Of a stretch of DNA of 64,000 bases, positions 1 through 10,785 are shown one piece after another. Positions within the stretch are counted from its first letter, which is position 1. Every line of letters begins with the position of its first letter. A program made the translations under genes and the position numbers. The DNA is from Siphlonurus alternatus (taxonomy: Eukaryota > Arthropoda > Insecta > Ephemeroptera > Siphlonuridae): NCBI GenBank assembly GCA_949825025.1, contig OX463780.1, positions 19,751,480 to 19,815,479 of the forward strand. Direction: 5' to 3'. The notes beneath the pieces are model-generated. The model had not been told where the DNA came from and did not search any database. It saw only the letters and a list, made by a program, of their open reading frames with translations.

Positions 1-129
1 TACGCTGTATGCTAGAGTTTTCAAAATGAAACAAGTTTAACTCTAATATAGTTTAATCTTACTGGACAACCTTTTTTTTTCACGCAAAAACAATATTAAT
101 ACACTTAAATTAAACTGTTATGAACCTTA

Positions 130-370
130 CTTCTGCTACTTCTGTTACATCTGCGCATGCGCCGGCATGCGCGAAGTAATAAAAGTCAGTTTACTGGCGA
201 TGACGTCATATGAACATTGAAAGCCTTTCTTCATAGCGAGTGACTTTCACTTTACTTAATTGCATTTTCTATACTTTGTATGTATCAAGTAAAGTTAATT
301 ACTACATCGAAAATAATGTATGAAAGTTGATTCAAGTACTTTTGTATTTTCAATATTTCGTGACGTCATG
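130..370. promoter_or_regulatory. Promoter-like patch with NRF1 and CRE motifs
   Basis: TGCGCATGCGC at 152-162 is a full NRF1-type palindrome, followed by a second GCATGCGCG at 165-173. Full cAMP-response elements TGACGTCA lie at 201-208 and 361-368. Such clusters typify CpG-type animal promoters. No exon could be tied to it; it may serve a gene leaving the window to the left. The motifs are seen; the promoter role is inferred. Confidence 0.4.
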
Positions 371-1049
371 ATACATTACTAAAGCTTGGAAGATAGAACC
401 AAGTTCCCGCCCTAACTTTACCATCTTATTTCTCAAGAAGTATGATATTTATGAACTAAATAAAATAATTAGCAAACGGGAGACTACATTGAAGTATTAT
501 CGCACTACACAAGACACCTTCATTAATATCAAGTAAATATTTAAAAAAATATATTTCCTCCCGATTACATTGCATGTTATTTTTTTAAATTCCGGACGGC
601 TAATGTCTCGACAGATGACGATCGCGCCGGCTGGGTTGTGGCCTCCTACTCAAGTTCGCTCTGATTATAGCGAGCGGCTGCAGCCTGCAATGCTGTTTGA
701 ACGTCGGAGCAACCACGTTTTCGCTCCTTCTCCCGCTCTACTCGTTTCTCCGTCAAATATAAACGTACATTAAATCTAAAGACATTTCTAGAAACTAGGA
801 AAACCATGCAAAGTTTTTTTTTAAATGAAACTTTTTTACGTAAAAAAAATTACTTCTATGGAAAATTTTATAATTCAGCTGCGAGCTTCCGATAAAAAAT
901 TAAATAATCATTGATTAAACCCCGATTAACCTATAATATTTTCTATATTTTTTATTTTCCTGTTAATTTGGATCTTTGGCTCTAATTATCAGTTGTCAAA
1001 AGTAACATAACTTAATTAGGGATTTAATTGTGATTTTTTTAAAAATGTA

Positions 1050-1110
1050 CCTTTCCGCCGCCATCTTTGTCCCGGAACCGGAAACGCAGCGGGCGGATTT
1101 TGGCGGATTT
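1050..1110. promoter_or_regulatory. YY1/ETS-like motif patch
   Basis: GCCGCCATCTT at 1057-1067 matches the YY1 element, and two adjacent CCGGAA ETS cores follow at 1072-1083 in a locally GC-rich stretch. No associated exon is recognised, so this may be a promoter relic or part of a transposon. Confidence 0.25.
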
Positions 1111-1707
1111 TGGGTACGTGGTCTAGAACTTTAATTCACGTCGACCCTGAAATTTTCAAAACTTTCGGAATTTTTTCCGGGTCAACATAGGATTTAAACT
1201 TAATTTTACTGGACTAGTACGAAGTATAAGAAAATTGTCATTCATTATTTGAGCATGATTATTGTTTTACAAAGTAACTTCTCTGATTTTGAAAATTTTA
1301 TTAATTTTATTAAGAATTATTGATTATATTTAATAAATTTCGATCAGTGTCTTACCAGTGCGCCGCACTGGCGCTCACCGGCTTACTTTCACCACTGAAT
1401 ATAGGTATTTCCCTCACTCCGATTTTTTTTAACATTGGCCTTATGAAGGCAGCCCCCCCTCCCCCTGAAATTTTTTTCCGGATCCGCGCTTAAAAACACG
1501 CGCGTCTTCTGACGGGGCGGTCTTCATATAAAAAAATATCAGTTATAATAAGAAAATTTCTTTTATTGTAGTAGAAAAACTGGAAAACATTAAAAGTTTC
1601 AGAAATTTTGGCTCGGTTATTAGTTAATGACTTAATGTACTTTATGTTTTATGTTATGTTTATAATTATAAATTATAACTTATAGTCTTTATACTTATAC
1701 TTTATAG

Positions 1708-2702
1708 CAGAGTCTTCTGCGCGCAATGTTTCTAACAAAACATTGTTCAATGTCTGTCGCGTGGTGTAATTTTCGATTGTTGAACGCGAGAAAGCAAAAA
1801 AGTAAACAAACTCCGTTGTTTACAATTTTTTGCCGCTGGCGGCGCCACCAGCGAGCGGTAATTATCAAGGGAAGCATTATGAATAACATGAAAAACTAAT
1901 AGAAATAATTAGAAAATTGAGGACATGTTTTCAAAAATCAAGTGAAATGGAAAAAAACATGCGCGGAAATTTCATAGAAAAAATTAAGAATTTTTAACGG
2001 TTTTTTATCATTGAAACGGTCGAAGAAATGTGGAGCGATAACCATGGTGTAAGTAATGTATATCATTTCTGTGTTCCCAAGGGCTTGTAAGCTCTAAAAT
2101 CTTTTAGCTAGCAGTTCGGGCAGAACTTGGCTGCCCTTACCAGCCGCACCAGTGTCCATTTGTTGATTTATTTAAAAATAACAAGCAATATAATAGGGTT
2201 TTAAAATTGTACCTTTGAATTTCTTATATCCTGAAGATATAGCAGTAATTCGATAATCTACAAGTTTCTATGCTGTTAGACCTTAATACTGGAGTGACTG
2301 GAGTCCCGTCCAACATCTATATGATTGCACAGAATCACATTAAAGGCAATGAAACTCCAACCTCAGTCTGCGTCGTCTTTTCTATGTGCTAAAAATAAGA
2401 TAAAGTACCGTTATATTTACTAATAATTAATTTTTTACATTACCTGGATCAATGTAGTACGAAATAATGATATTTTTTTATACTTTTGGTGTGATATTTT
2501 GGAAGTTATCGTTACATTTAGGCGTCAACTCGCGAATTTCCTATGTTAAACAATGGCGCATAGTCAACAAAAACCACTCGCTAGTGGCGCCTCTGGTCAC
2601 TCTGGCGGGCGCAAAATGGAACTAAAGCGTCACGCAATAATCGGGCCACGCGACAGACATTGAACAATGTTTTGTTAGTAACATTGCGCGCAGAAGACTC
2701 TG
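1708..2702. mobile_element. Non-autonomous hAT-type DNA transposon, complete, with 8-bp TSD
   Basis: The element is 995 bp. Its ends are inverted repeats of about 57 bp with one mismatch, starting CAGAGTCTTCTGCGCGCAAT (1708 onward, and the complement of 2702 backward). Immediately outside both ends is the same 8-bp word, CTTTATAG (1700-1707 and 2703-2710). An 8-bp duplication with CAG-starting termini is the hallmark of hAT elements. The interior has no transposase ORF, so it would need a helper. Sub-terminal GC-rich motifs near 1832-1858 and 2578-2612 are also partly inverted copies. Confidence 0.85.
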
Positions 2703-2829
2703 CTTTATAGTTATACTTATTACTTATACATTTTATATTTCTAGTTTATAATTTGTAATATATATTATATAATATTATATATAAATATGTATCATATTAT
2801 ATAATTATAATTATATTATATATATTATA

Positions 2830-3250
2830 TTCAATTCAAAATCAGTTTCGGATATCCAGATATCCGAAAATTCGAAATCAGTTTCGGATATCCGGATATC
2901 CGAAAATCTGAATATAGTTTCGGATATCCGGATATCCGAAAATCTCAAATCCGGAATATTTTTTGGATATCCAAGAATCCGAAAACTGTTTCGGATACCC
3001 GATTATCCGCAAATCCGAAAATTCGGATTTCGGATATTTTCGAATCCGGATTTCGGATTTTGAAATTTCCGGTTATCAACAGCACTAGTATGCACGATTT
3101 TTTTTTAATTTACTTTTTACCTTAATTTAATTTTTAAACATTGAAGCTACCCCAGTAAAAATTTGTTTACACTAGTCCTGTTGAAAATTTTCGGATTTTC
3201 GGATATTTTATTATCCGGATATCCGGATTTTTGAGAAATGACTATCCGGA
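2830..3250. repeat. GGATATCC-rich interspersed repeat with hAT-like terminus
   Basis: Imperfect tandem copies (about 38 bp) of TTCGGATATCCGGATATCCG with AAAATC-type spacers fill 2840-2960, degrade to 3070, and recur inverted at 3180-3250. The edge at 3070-3092, read on the minus strand, gives CTAGTGCTGTTGATAACCGG, which resembles a hAT terminal repeat. A related edge in the opposite orientation begins near 3172. No target duplication was found, so the element boundaries are uncertain. Confidence 0.5.
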
Positions 3251-3830
3251 TAGTTATTCGTTTTATCCATTCTATTAAATTTATCAAGGAAAGGTTATTG
3301 GTGCTGAACAAGCTGCCCAACTCTAGGCGCAATGATCTTGCAAGGCGATTTAAATAAAACTACTTGAGAGCATGCATGTAATTTTATTGTAAATTCATGA
3401 TATTCTTGATGTATGCAACCTCTTCATCAGCAATGAGATGCGGGTTGCCGCTCTGCAGACACATGCTATCAACTTACGGTTGGTTGGTTGCTTTTTTGGG
3501 GCAATTGACACATTTTGGTCATGTATGCCTCCGTTATCAACTTCCTTTTATGCTATAATTTGCTTTGAATTGGATCTAAAATTTATGTAGATGCTAATTT
3601 ATAGAGTAATACATCTGAATTTTAATTTAACAATTTGATTCCTAGGAAGTTTTGTCTTAATCAAACATAAAAATTTACTTGGAAAGTAATTATATCTGTT
3701 AGCTCTCATTCTTTGCAAAGGAATATTATGTAAAAATCTTATGTTGATCCGGAAAAATTGAGGGGAAAGCTGAATTTTTCAGCATCGGTAGAGTTTACTA
3801 TTGTTTATCAAATGTGAGTTGTATTATGTG
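3250..3830. other. Gene-free stretch
   Basis: AT-rich sequence between the GGATATCC repeat and the presumed first exon of the macrodomain gene. No exon, RNA gene or repeat was recognised. Confidence 0.4.
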
Positions 3831-3835
3831 TGCGT

Positions 3836-3868
3836 TCGCCGCCATTTTGGAGGAAAGTTGGGTGCGAG
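3836..3868 (+). promoter_or_regulatory. Probable transcription start / 5' UTR exon of the macrodomain gene
   Basis: CGCCGCCATTTTGG at 3838-3851 is a YY1-like initiator motif. It is followed by a plausible splice donor after 3868 (GCGAG then GTACCT). The next acceptor (TTGTTACAG) ends at 4100. A short noncoding first exon spliced to 4101 is inferred from these signals only. Confidence 0.35.
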
Positions 3869-4150
3869 GTACCTTCACTAATAAATTTCTATAAAATATT
3901 CTAATCAACTTATTGACATGAAAAAAATGAATAAAATTACCTTAGGATATTTTTCATTCATGTAAATAAAAATATAAATGTAACCTACATTTTAACATGG
4001 ATAAATAATTTATTGAAGAATTTGGGTATAGAGTAAAAATTAAAATTAAATATTACATTAAAAAAATTGAAAGCTATAGAAGTAAACTGCTTTGTTACAG
4101 ATGTTCCTTTGTGTGCAACGAACGAGCAAAAGCAACTCCAATCAACTTTC

Positions 4151-5497
4151 ATGCAGCAGCAACAACTTCCCACCGCAAATAATTCACAATTCCCTTTACC
4201 CCCTTCTTTCCTGCAAATCCCTCCATTAATTACTACGCAGCAAGGCCCCCAGCAGTTCAGACCCCAAAATTTTACTTCAACCTCCAATGTTCGAGCCCCC
4301 ATTCCCCCACCGTTCGTGCCTATCCCTCCCATTATTCACGGGCAGCATTTCCCCCAGCCCTTTAGGCACCCTCAACAGTTTCAAAGTCTCAATTTTGTAT
4401 CCTCCCTACCACAACAATTTGTGCAAAACTTCATGCCAGTCCCCCCCGTCATTCAAACCCAAGAAGCCCCTACGCCCTTCTGGCATCCTCAACAGTACCA
4501 ACCTTGCAATGTATACACAGTACCACCACCCCTCCCGCATGCACCCCCACCCTTCAGGCGTCAACATCAACCCACAAGTGTGGCAGCCTCTGTGCCCCAA
4601 TATTTACAACAAATACCCCCGCACAATAGTATACCGCGAGCCCCCACGCCCTTCTGGCCTCCTCAACAGTACCAAGCTCGCAATGTATACACAGTACCAC
4701 CACGCCTCCCGCAAGTAACCCCACCCTTCAGGCATCAACATCAACCTGCAAGTGTAGCAGCCTCTGTGCCCCCAAATTTACAACAAGTACCCCCGCCCAA
4801 TGGTATAACGCTCGTCCCCCCGTCCATTATGCAGGAAGTTTACCAAGCTCCCATCACCGTAGATGAAACTGTAACTCCACCCATCCCGCAAGCATCCCAG
4901 TCGTCTCAATTGGTTCTACCCCCTATTGCCCTGGTAACCCCACCCATCCCGCAAGCATCCCAGTCGTCTCAATTGGTTCTTCCCCCTAATGCCCTGGTAA
5001 CTCCACCCATCCCGCAAGCATCCCAGTCGTCCGAGTTGGCTCTACCTCCTAATACCCAGGTAACCCCACCCTTCCCGCAAGCATCCCAGTCGTCTCAATT
5101 GGTTCTTCCCCCTAATGCCCTGGTAACCCCACCCATCCCGCAAGCATCCCAGTCGTCCGAGTTGGCTCTACCCCCTAATACCCAGGTAACCCCACCCATC
5201 CCGCAAGCATCCCAGTCGTCTCAATTGGTTCTACCCCTTAATGCCCTGGTAACCCCACCCATCCCGCAAGCATCCCAGTTGGCTCTACCACCTAATGCCC
5301 AGGTAACCCCACCCATCCTGCAAGTATCCCAGTCGTCTCAGTTGGTTCTACCCCCTAATGCCCAGAAGAATGATGTCCGAGAAGAATGCAGCTCCGAATC
5401 AGCAGCATCAAATGTGCAGCCAATGGAGCTGGCTACATCACAGACAACACACGTGGATGGACGGAAGAGAAAGCTTGAGTTTGAGGTGAATAAATAA
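4151..5497 (+). CDS. Pro/Gln-rich N-terminal exon of a macrodomain protein
   Basis: The exon probably begins at 4101 after TTTGTTACAG; 4151 is the first ATG in the long open frame (an out-of-frame ATG lies at 4101). The product is low-complexity and likely disordered, rich in Pro, Gln and Ser. It holds a 58-residue duplicated block (period 174 bp, starting near 4470 and 4644), then about eight 21-residue repeats of the form VTPPIPQASQSSQLVLPPNA, and ends in a basic GRKRKLE stretch that could be a nuclear signal. At 5486 a GTGAAT donor falls exactly in phase 0 and can join either downstream macrodomain exon (6111 or 7060), both of which start in phase 0. Unspliced, the frame ends after four more codons at 5497. 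Function is unknown; the fusion to a macrodomain is inferred from splice phase. Confidence 0.6.
   Translation: MQQQQLPTANNSQFPLPPSFLQIPPLITTQQGPQQFRPQNFTSTSNVRAPIPPPFVPIPPIIHGQHFPQPFRHPQQFQSLNFVSSLPQQFVQNFMPVPPVIQTQEAPTPFWHPQQYQPCNVYTVPPPLPHAPPPFRRQHQPTSVAASVPQYLQQIPPHNSIPRAPTPFWPPQQYQARNVYTVPPRLPQVTPPFRHQHQPASVAASVPPNLQQVPPPNGITLVPPSIMQEVYQAPITVDETVTPPIPQASQSSQLVLPPIALVTPPIPQASQSSQLVLPPNALVTPPIPQASQSSELALPPNTQVTPPFPQASQSSQLVLPPNALVTPPIPQASQSSELALPPNTQVTPPIPQASQSSQLVLPLNALVTPPIPQASQLALPPNAQVTPPILQVSQSSQLVLPPNAQKNDVREECSSESAASNVQPMELATSQTTHVDGRKRKLEFEVNK
4871..5365 (+). repeat. 63-bp coding minisatellite
   Basis: About eight tandem copies of a 63-bp unit encode a 21-residue Pro/Gln/Ser repeat inside the exon above. 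Copies alternate between Gln-Leu-Val and Glu/Gln-Leu-Ala variants, and one copy is internally shortened but stays in frame. Confidence 0.85.
5489..5494 (+). terminator. AATAAA overlapping stop codon and 5' splice site
   Basis: AATAAA lies three bases after the GT of the putative donor (5486-5487) and abuts the TAA at 5495-5497. If the donor is skipped, the transcript could be polyadenylated just downstream, giving a protein without a macrodomain. Confidence 0.4.
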
Positions 5498-6110
5498 AAA
5501 AAACTTACAACTAATAAAAATTATTAAAATTAAAATATACATTCAGATTTAATGATTACACTCGATCATCTTATTAAGTGTCATAGCATGCAAAAAAAAA
5601 AATATTTTTCTTTTTTGTAATTTATTCATGATAAAGGCATCCCATTGCTCTAATATGCGTCTTTGGTTTGAAAATTACAATGACACAACAGGGGATTTTT
5701 CCGATGCCTATTTTATCGTCGTTGCCGCTTTATCCCATTATGTACCTGTACGGAAAAAAGTTTTATGCCCAGCTGAATTTTTTTCATGATAATGTTCTAT
5801 GGTTATAATAAGTATTGGGCAAAAAAATTACAAAGGTGTAAAAAAAATTATTAACATAACATAACGGCAGTGACAAAAAGTTGGCTAAAATCACTAGTGC
5901 GCCGAGTGACCATTTAATGCGTATTTCGTAATATCACTGTTAACTGTTTAGTTTATCAACGAAATTCAAAAATATTTCATGTGAGCTATTCTAGGACCTT
6001 TGTAAACACACTTGATTTTTTGTAGCAAAATCTGAGAGGGGCTAATGTCATGGCTGTCGACCCTAAATAGACGATCCCAACTAGTATTATTAATTTTTTT
6101 TTTATTGCAG

Positions 6111-6617
6111 AACATGCAGAACAAGAGGGCGACAGATAGTGAAACAGCAGTGAAAAAACTCGGCTATAGTTTTCTTCGTGGTGCTGTTTTTGAACAAGCA
6201 GGGGACGTTTTGTATTGCAACAAAGAATATAGTTTGGTCATACCTATAAGTTCAGACGTGTCATCATTATCAAGACTTTGTACGGACGCATCCATGGTGT
6301 TCCCCGAACTCTTAAAAAAGTATTTAGAGAGTAACGAAAACAATAGAAATGTAGGGGACGTCCAGGTTTATTCCGTTTCGGAAGGCAGGATTTTTTATTT
6401 CCTTGTTGTTTCAACATTCTGTCACGGAACGTTAAATTTCAAAGAACTGCAATTAGGTTTCTGTAACTTGATGAGTATAGTTATCGGAATGAAAAATAAA
6501 TATTTAGCAATGCCTCGGATCGGTGGAAAACAGTGGAAGCCAACTATAGTAAACATGTTAAAAAAAGTTGTGAAGGACACAGGTGTAGAACTTAATGTTT
6601 TCCATCGCAACGCCTGA
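6111..6617 (+). CDS. Alternative terminal exon: degenerate TARG1/OARD1-type macrodomain
   Basis: The acceptor TTTTTATTGCAG precedes 6111, and the exon opens in phase 0 with NMQNKRATDSE. The 168 residues align along their whole length with the domain encoded at 7060-7524: AGDVLY against FGDLFT, EGRIFYFLVV against ENRFIFYLVT, LAMPRIGGKQW against LALPRIGAGIDQLSW, and a final strand ELNVFHRN against NIKIRVYKL. The Lys after the FYL strand and the Asp after PRIG are missing, as is the glycine-rich GAG/SAG loop. ADP-ribose deacylation is therefore unlikely, although a fold or binding role is possible. The frame closes right after the last strand, so this looks like a true terminal exon. AATAAA follows at 6782-6787. 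Confidence 0.65.
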   Translation, partial: NMQNKRATDSETAVKKLGYSFLRGAVFEQAGDVLYCNKEYSLVIPISSDVSSLSRLCTDASMVFPELLKKYLESNENNRNVGDVQVYSVSEGRIFYFLVVSTFCHGTLNFKELQLGFCNLMSIVIGMKNKYLAMPRIGGKQWKPTIVNMLKKVVKDTGVELNVFHRNA

Positions 6618-7059
6618 AAAGTTTCAAAATTTCAAACAATTTTGCATCTGCTAAATGATTTTATTAAAACTTCAAAGCAAGGACGTGTGCATATAAAACA
6701 TAATTATGGATTCATATATTGGTCACTATGTATTAAAATGTTATACAAAAGATATAATTATTTACAAATGAAATGAATTTTAATAAATTCAATAACTTAC
6801 GATTTTCTTTTCTGAATACATCATTATTATAACGCATTATATTGTGGTGTGTAAATAATATTTTAATGTATTAAATTTTTATACCATTATTTTCTCTATA
6901 CAATTTTAATAATTTGTTGATGCTTCAATGGTAAATTTTTGTATTCTAATGTATACGACATTAAGTTCTTGTTATTATAATTTTAACGACAATTTGTCTT
7001 GCTTTTTTATTTGTAATTTATTTTTATAAAGTTATTAATTGTTGTTAAAAAAATTCCAG

Positions 7060-7524
7060 GTTGACTTCTTAAATAATCTTCGAGATTGGCCTCCGTGGTA
7101 CTCCGAGGTCTTCGGTGACCTCTTTACAGCTCCAAATCAGTTCTCACTGGGCCATTGTGTGGCTTTGGACTTTAAAATGTCTGCAGGCCTTGCCAATAAA
7201 TTTAGAATACTTTTTAAAAATATCCAACTTCTAAAGTCACAAAAGAAATGCATTGGGGAAGTTGCTTACATAAAAATTGAAAATAGGTTTATATTTTACC
7301 TTGTTACGAAACAGAAATCTAAACCCTATTGCAAGCCTACCGTTCTAGAAATAAGGAAATGCTTGTTTGAATTAAAATGCCTGTGTCTGCAACTAAATGT
7401 TAATAAATTAGCATTGCCCAGGATAGGAGCAGGAATTGATCAACTGTCCTGGTCAGCTGTAAGAAAAGAGATCTTTAATATCTTTGCGGGGTATAACATC
7501 AAGATTAGGGTATACAAACTGTGA
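7060..7524 (+). CDS. Alternative terminal exon: TARG1/OARD1-type macrodomain, catalytic residues kept
   Basis: The acceptor AAAAAATTCCAG ends at 7059; the exon starts in phase 0 and encodes 154 residues. It reads as a complete macrodomain of the OARD1/TARG1 family: GDLF, then SLGHCVALD, KMSAGLA (ADP-ribose loop), EVAYIK, FYLVTK, CKPT, LALPRIGAGIDQLSW and a terminal IKIRVYKL strand. OARD1 removes ADP-ribose from acidic residues, using a Lys and an Asp. Both positions are present here (Lys of LVTK, Asp of GAGID). It lies 442 bp after the degenerate copy and can be reached from the same upstream donor at 5486. AATAAA at 7690-7695 supports a 3' end here. Family assignment is strong; exon use is inferred. 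Confidence 0.75.
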   Translation, partial: VDFLNNLRDWPPWYSEVFGDLFTAPNQFSLGHCVALDFKMSAGLANKFRILFKNIQLLKSQKKCIGEVAYIKIENRFIFYLVTKQKSKPYCKPTVLEIRKCLFELKCLCLQLNVNKLALPRIGAGIDQLSWSAVRKEIFNIFAGYNIKIRVYKL

Positions 7525-7850
7525 TTTTACTCTGAATATTATACTCCTGGCATTTTAGCATTGTTAAAATTTAAGAATTATCTCTTAGATTTATGATCTC
7601 TGTCATTAAAAGTGTTTTTATAATCCATGTTGGAAATTAATACTGAATTATTTAATTTAGTTGCTTGTTTTATGTACAATATATATTGAAATAAAGAACA
7701 GGAAATATATGCTAAACAAAAAATAAAGTATAACTTAAAATTATTATAACAATAATGTAAATTTCTGTGTTTGTAAAAAGTAATTTTAAATAAAAATTTT
7801 CACGTTAGAGATATATGATTGTACTTTTTCAAACCAACATTACCACTACC

Positions 7851-10785
7851 TCGTATACTTCGTCGCATATAAAATATCTTCAGAGCCGTGGACGATGAAA
7901 AAGATAAAATTTCTATCTCCAGGGCTAATTTGAGTACCTTAGCCTCTGGTATTATAAAATTTTTTTCAGAAGTCGATAGCAAATGTAATTGAGCTCATTA
8001 GAAATAATTCCTGGAAATGCACGACGTATACTTCGTCGCATATAAAATATCTCCGGAGCCGCGGACGATGAAAATGTTAAAAATTCTATCTCCAGGGCTA
8101 ATTTGAGTACCTTATCCTCTGGTATTATAAAATTTTTTTTCAGAAATCGATAGCAAATGTAATTGAGCTCATTAGAAATAATTCCTGGAAATGCACGACG
8201 TATACTTCGTCGCATAAAAAATATCTCCAGAGCCGTGGACCATGAAAAAGATAAAATTTCTATCTCCTGGGCTAATTTGAGTACCTTAGCCTCTGGTATT
8301 ATAAATTTTTTTTTCAGAAATCGATAGCAAATGTAATTGGGCTCATTAGAAATAATTCCTGGAAATGCACGACGTATACTTCGTCGCATATAAAATATCT
8401 CCGGAGCCGCGGACGATGAAAATGTTAAAAATTCTATCTCCAGGGCTAATTTGAGTACCTTAGCCTCTGGTATTATAAATTTTTTTTTCAGAAGTCGATA
8501 GCAAATGTAATTGAGCTCATTAGAAATAATTCCTGGAAATGCACGACGTATAGTTCGTCGCATATATAATATCTCCAGAGCCGTGGACGATAAAAAAGAT
8601 AAAATTTCTATCTCCAGGGCTAATTTGAGTACCTTAGCCTCTGGTATTATAAATTTTTTTTTCAGAAGTCGATAGCAAATGTAATTGAGCTCATTAGAAA
8701 TAATTCCTGGAAATGCACGACGTATAGTTCGTCGCATATATAATATCTCCAGAGCCGTGGACGATAAAAAAGATAAAATTTCTATCTCCCGGGCTAATTT
8801 GAGTACCTTAGCCTCTGGTATTATAAATTTTTTTTTCAGAAGTCGATAGCAATTGTGATTGAGCTCATTAGGAATAATTCCTGGAAATGCACGACGTATA
8901 CTTCGTCGCATAGAAAATATCTCCAGAGCCGTGGACCATGATAAAGATAAAATTTCTATCTCCTGGGCTAATTTGAGTACCTTAGCCTCTGGTATTATAA
9001 ATTTTTTTTTCAGAAGTCGATAGCAAATGTAATTGGGCTCATTAGAAATAATTCCTGGAAATGCACGACGTATAGTTCGTCGCATATATAATATCTCCAG
9101 AGCCGTGGACGATAAAAAAGATAAAATTTCTATCTCCAGGGCTAATTTGAGTACCTTAGCCTCTGGTATTATAAATTTTTTTTTCAGAAGTCGATAGCAA
9201 TTGTGATTGAGCTCATTAGGAATAATTCCTGGAAATGCACGACGTATACTTCGTCGCATAGAAAATATCTCCAGAGCCGTGGACCATGAAAAAGATAAAA
9301 TTTCTATCTCCTGGGCTAATTTGAGTACCTTAGCCTCTGGTATTATAAATTTTTTTTTCAGAAATCGATAGCAAATGTAATTGGGCTCATTAGAAATAAT
9401 TCCTGGAAATGCACGACGTATACTTCGTCGCATATAAAATATCTCCGGAGCCGCGGACGATGAAAATGTTAAAAATTCTATCTCCAGGGCTAATTTGAGT
9501 ACCTTAGCCTCTGGTATTATAAAATTTTTTTTCAGAAGTCGATAGCAAATGTAATTGGGCTCATTAGAAATAATTCCTGGAAATGCACGACGTATACTTC
9601 GTCGCATATAAAATATCTCCGGAGCCGCGGACGATGAAAATGTTAAAATTTCTATCTCCTGGGCTAATTTGAGTACCTTAGCCTCTGGTATTATAAAATT
9701 TTTTTTCAGAAGTCGATAGCAAATGTAATTGAGCTCATTAGAAATAATTCCTGGAAATGCACGACGTATACTTCGTCGCATATAAAATATCTTCGGAGCC
9801 GCGGACGATGAAAATGTTAAAAATTCTATCTCCAGGGCTAATTTGAGTACCTTAACCTCTGGTATTATAAATTTTTTTTTCAGAAATCGATAGCAAATGT
9901 AATTGAGCTCATTAGAAATAATTCCTGGAAATGCACGACGTATACTTCGTCGCATATAAAATATCTCCGGAGCCGCGGACGATGAAAATGTTAAAAATTC
10001 TACCTCCAGGTCTAATTTGAGTACCTTAGCCTCTGGTATTATAAATTTTTTTTTCAGAAGTCGATAGCAAATGTAATTGGGCTCATTAGATATAATTCCT
10101 GGAAATGCACGACGTATAGTTCGTCGCATATAAAATATCTCCAGAGCCGTGGACGATAAAAAAGATAAAATTTCTATCTCCAGGGCTAATTTGAGTACCT
10201 TAGCCTCTGGTATTATAAAATTTTTTTTCAGAAATCGATAGCAAATGTAATTGAGCTCATTAGAAATATTTCCTGGAAATGCACGACGTATACTTCGTCG
10301 CATATAAAATATCTCCAGAGCCGCGGACGATGAAAAAGATAAAATTTCTATCTCCTGGGCTAATTTGAGTACCTTAGCCTCTGGTATTATAAATTTTTTT
10401 TTTCAGAAATCGATAGCAAATGTAATTGAGCTCATTAGAAATAATTCCTGGAAATGCACGACGTATACTTCGTCGCATATAAAATATCTCCGGAGCCGCG
10501 GACGATAAAAAAGATAAAATTTCTATCTCCTGGGCTAATTTGAGTATACCTTAGCCTCTGGTATTATAAATTTTTTTTTCAGAAGTCGATAGTAAATGTA
10601 ATTGAGCTCATTAGGAATAATTCCTGGAAATGCACGACGTATACTTCGTCGCATATAAAATATCTCCGGAGCCGCGGACGATGAAAATGTTAAAATTTCT
10701 ATTTCCAGGTCTGATTCATCATTCTTAGCTTCTGGTATTAAAGAATTTTATTTCAGAAATTAATTGCAAATGTACTTAGCTCTAT
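7851..10785. repeat. 174-bp satellite array, about 17 copies
   Basis: The landmark ACTTCGTCGCA (or AGTTCGTCGCA) recurs every 174 bp from 7867 to 10653, giving 17 copies; the last unit is clearly diverged. Each unit contains GGAATTATTCCTGG-like, CTCTGGTATTATAAA and T(8-10)CAG segments. Because 174 is a multiple of three, the minus strand keeps an ORF of 783 codons (10303-7952) made of a 58-residue repeat. That follows from the period and is not taken here as a gene. Copies differ by a few percent, pointing to recent expansion. Confidence 0.9.

Noticed and set aside
7952..10303. 783-codon minus-strand ORF as a real repetitive protein
   Set aside because: It lies wholly inside the 174-bp satellite; the period divisible by three explains the open frame, and there is no start context, splice context or known domain.
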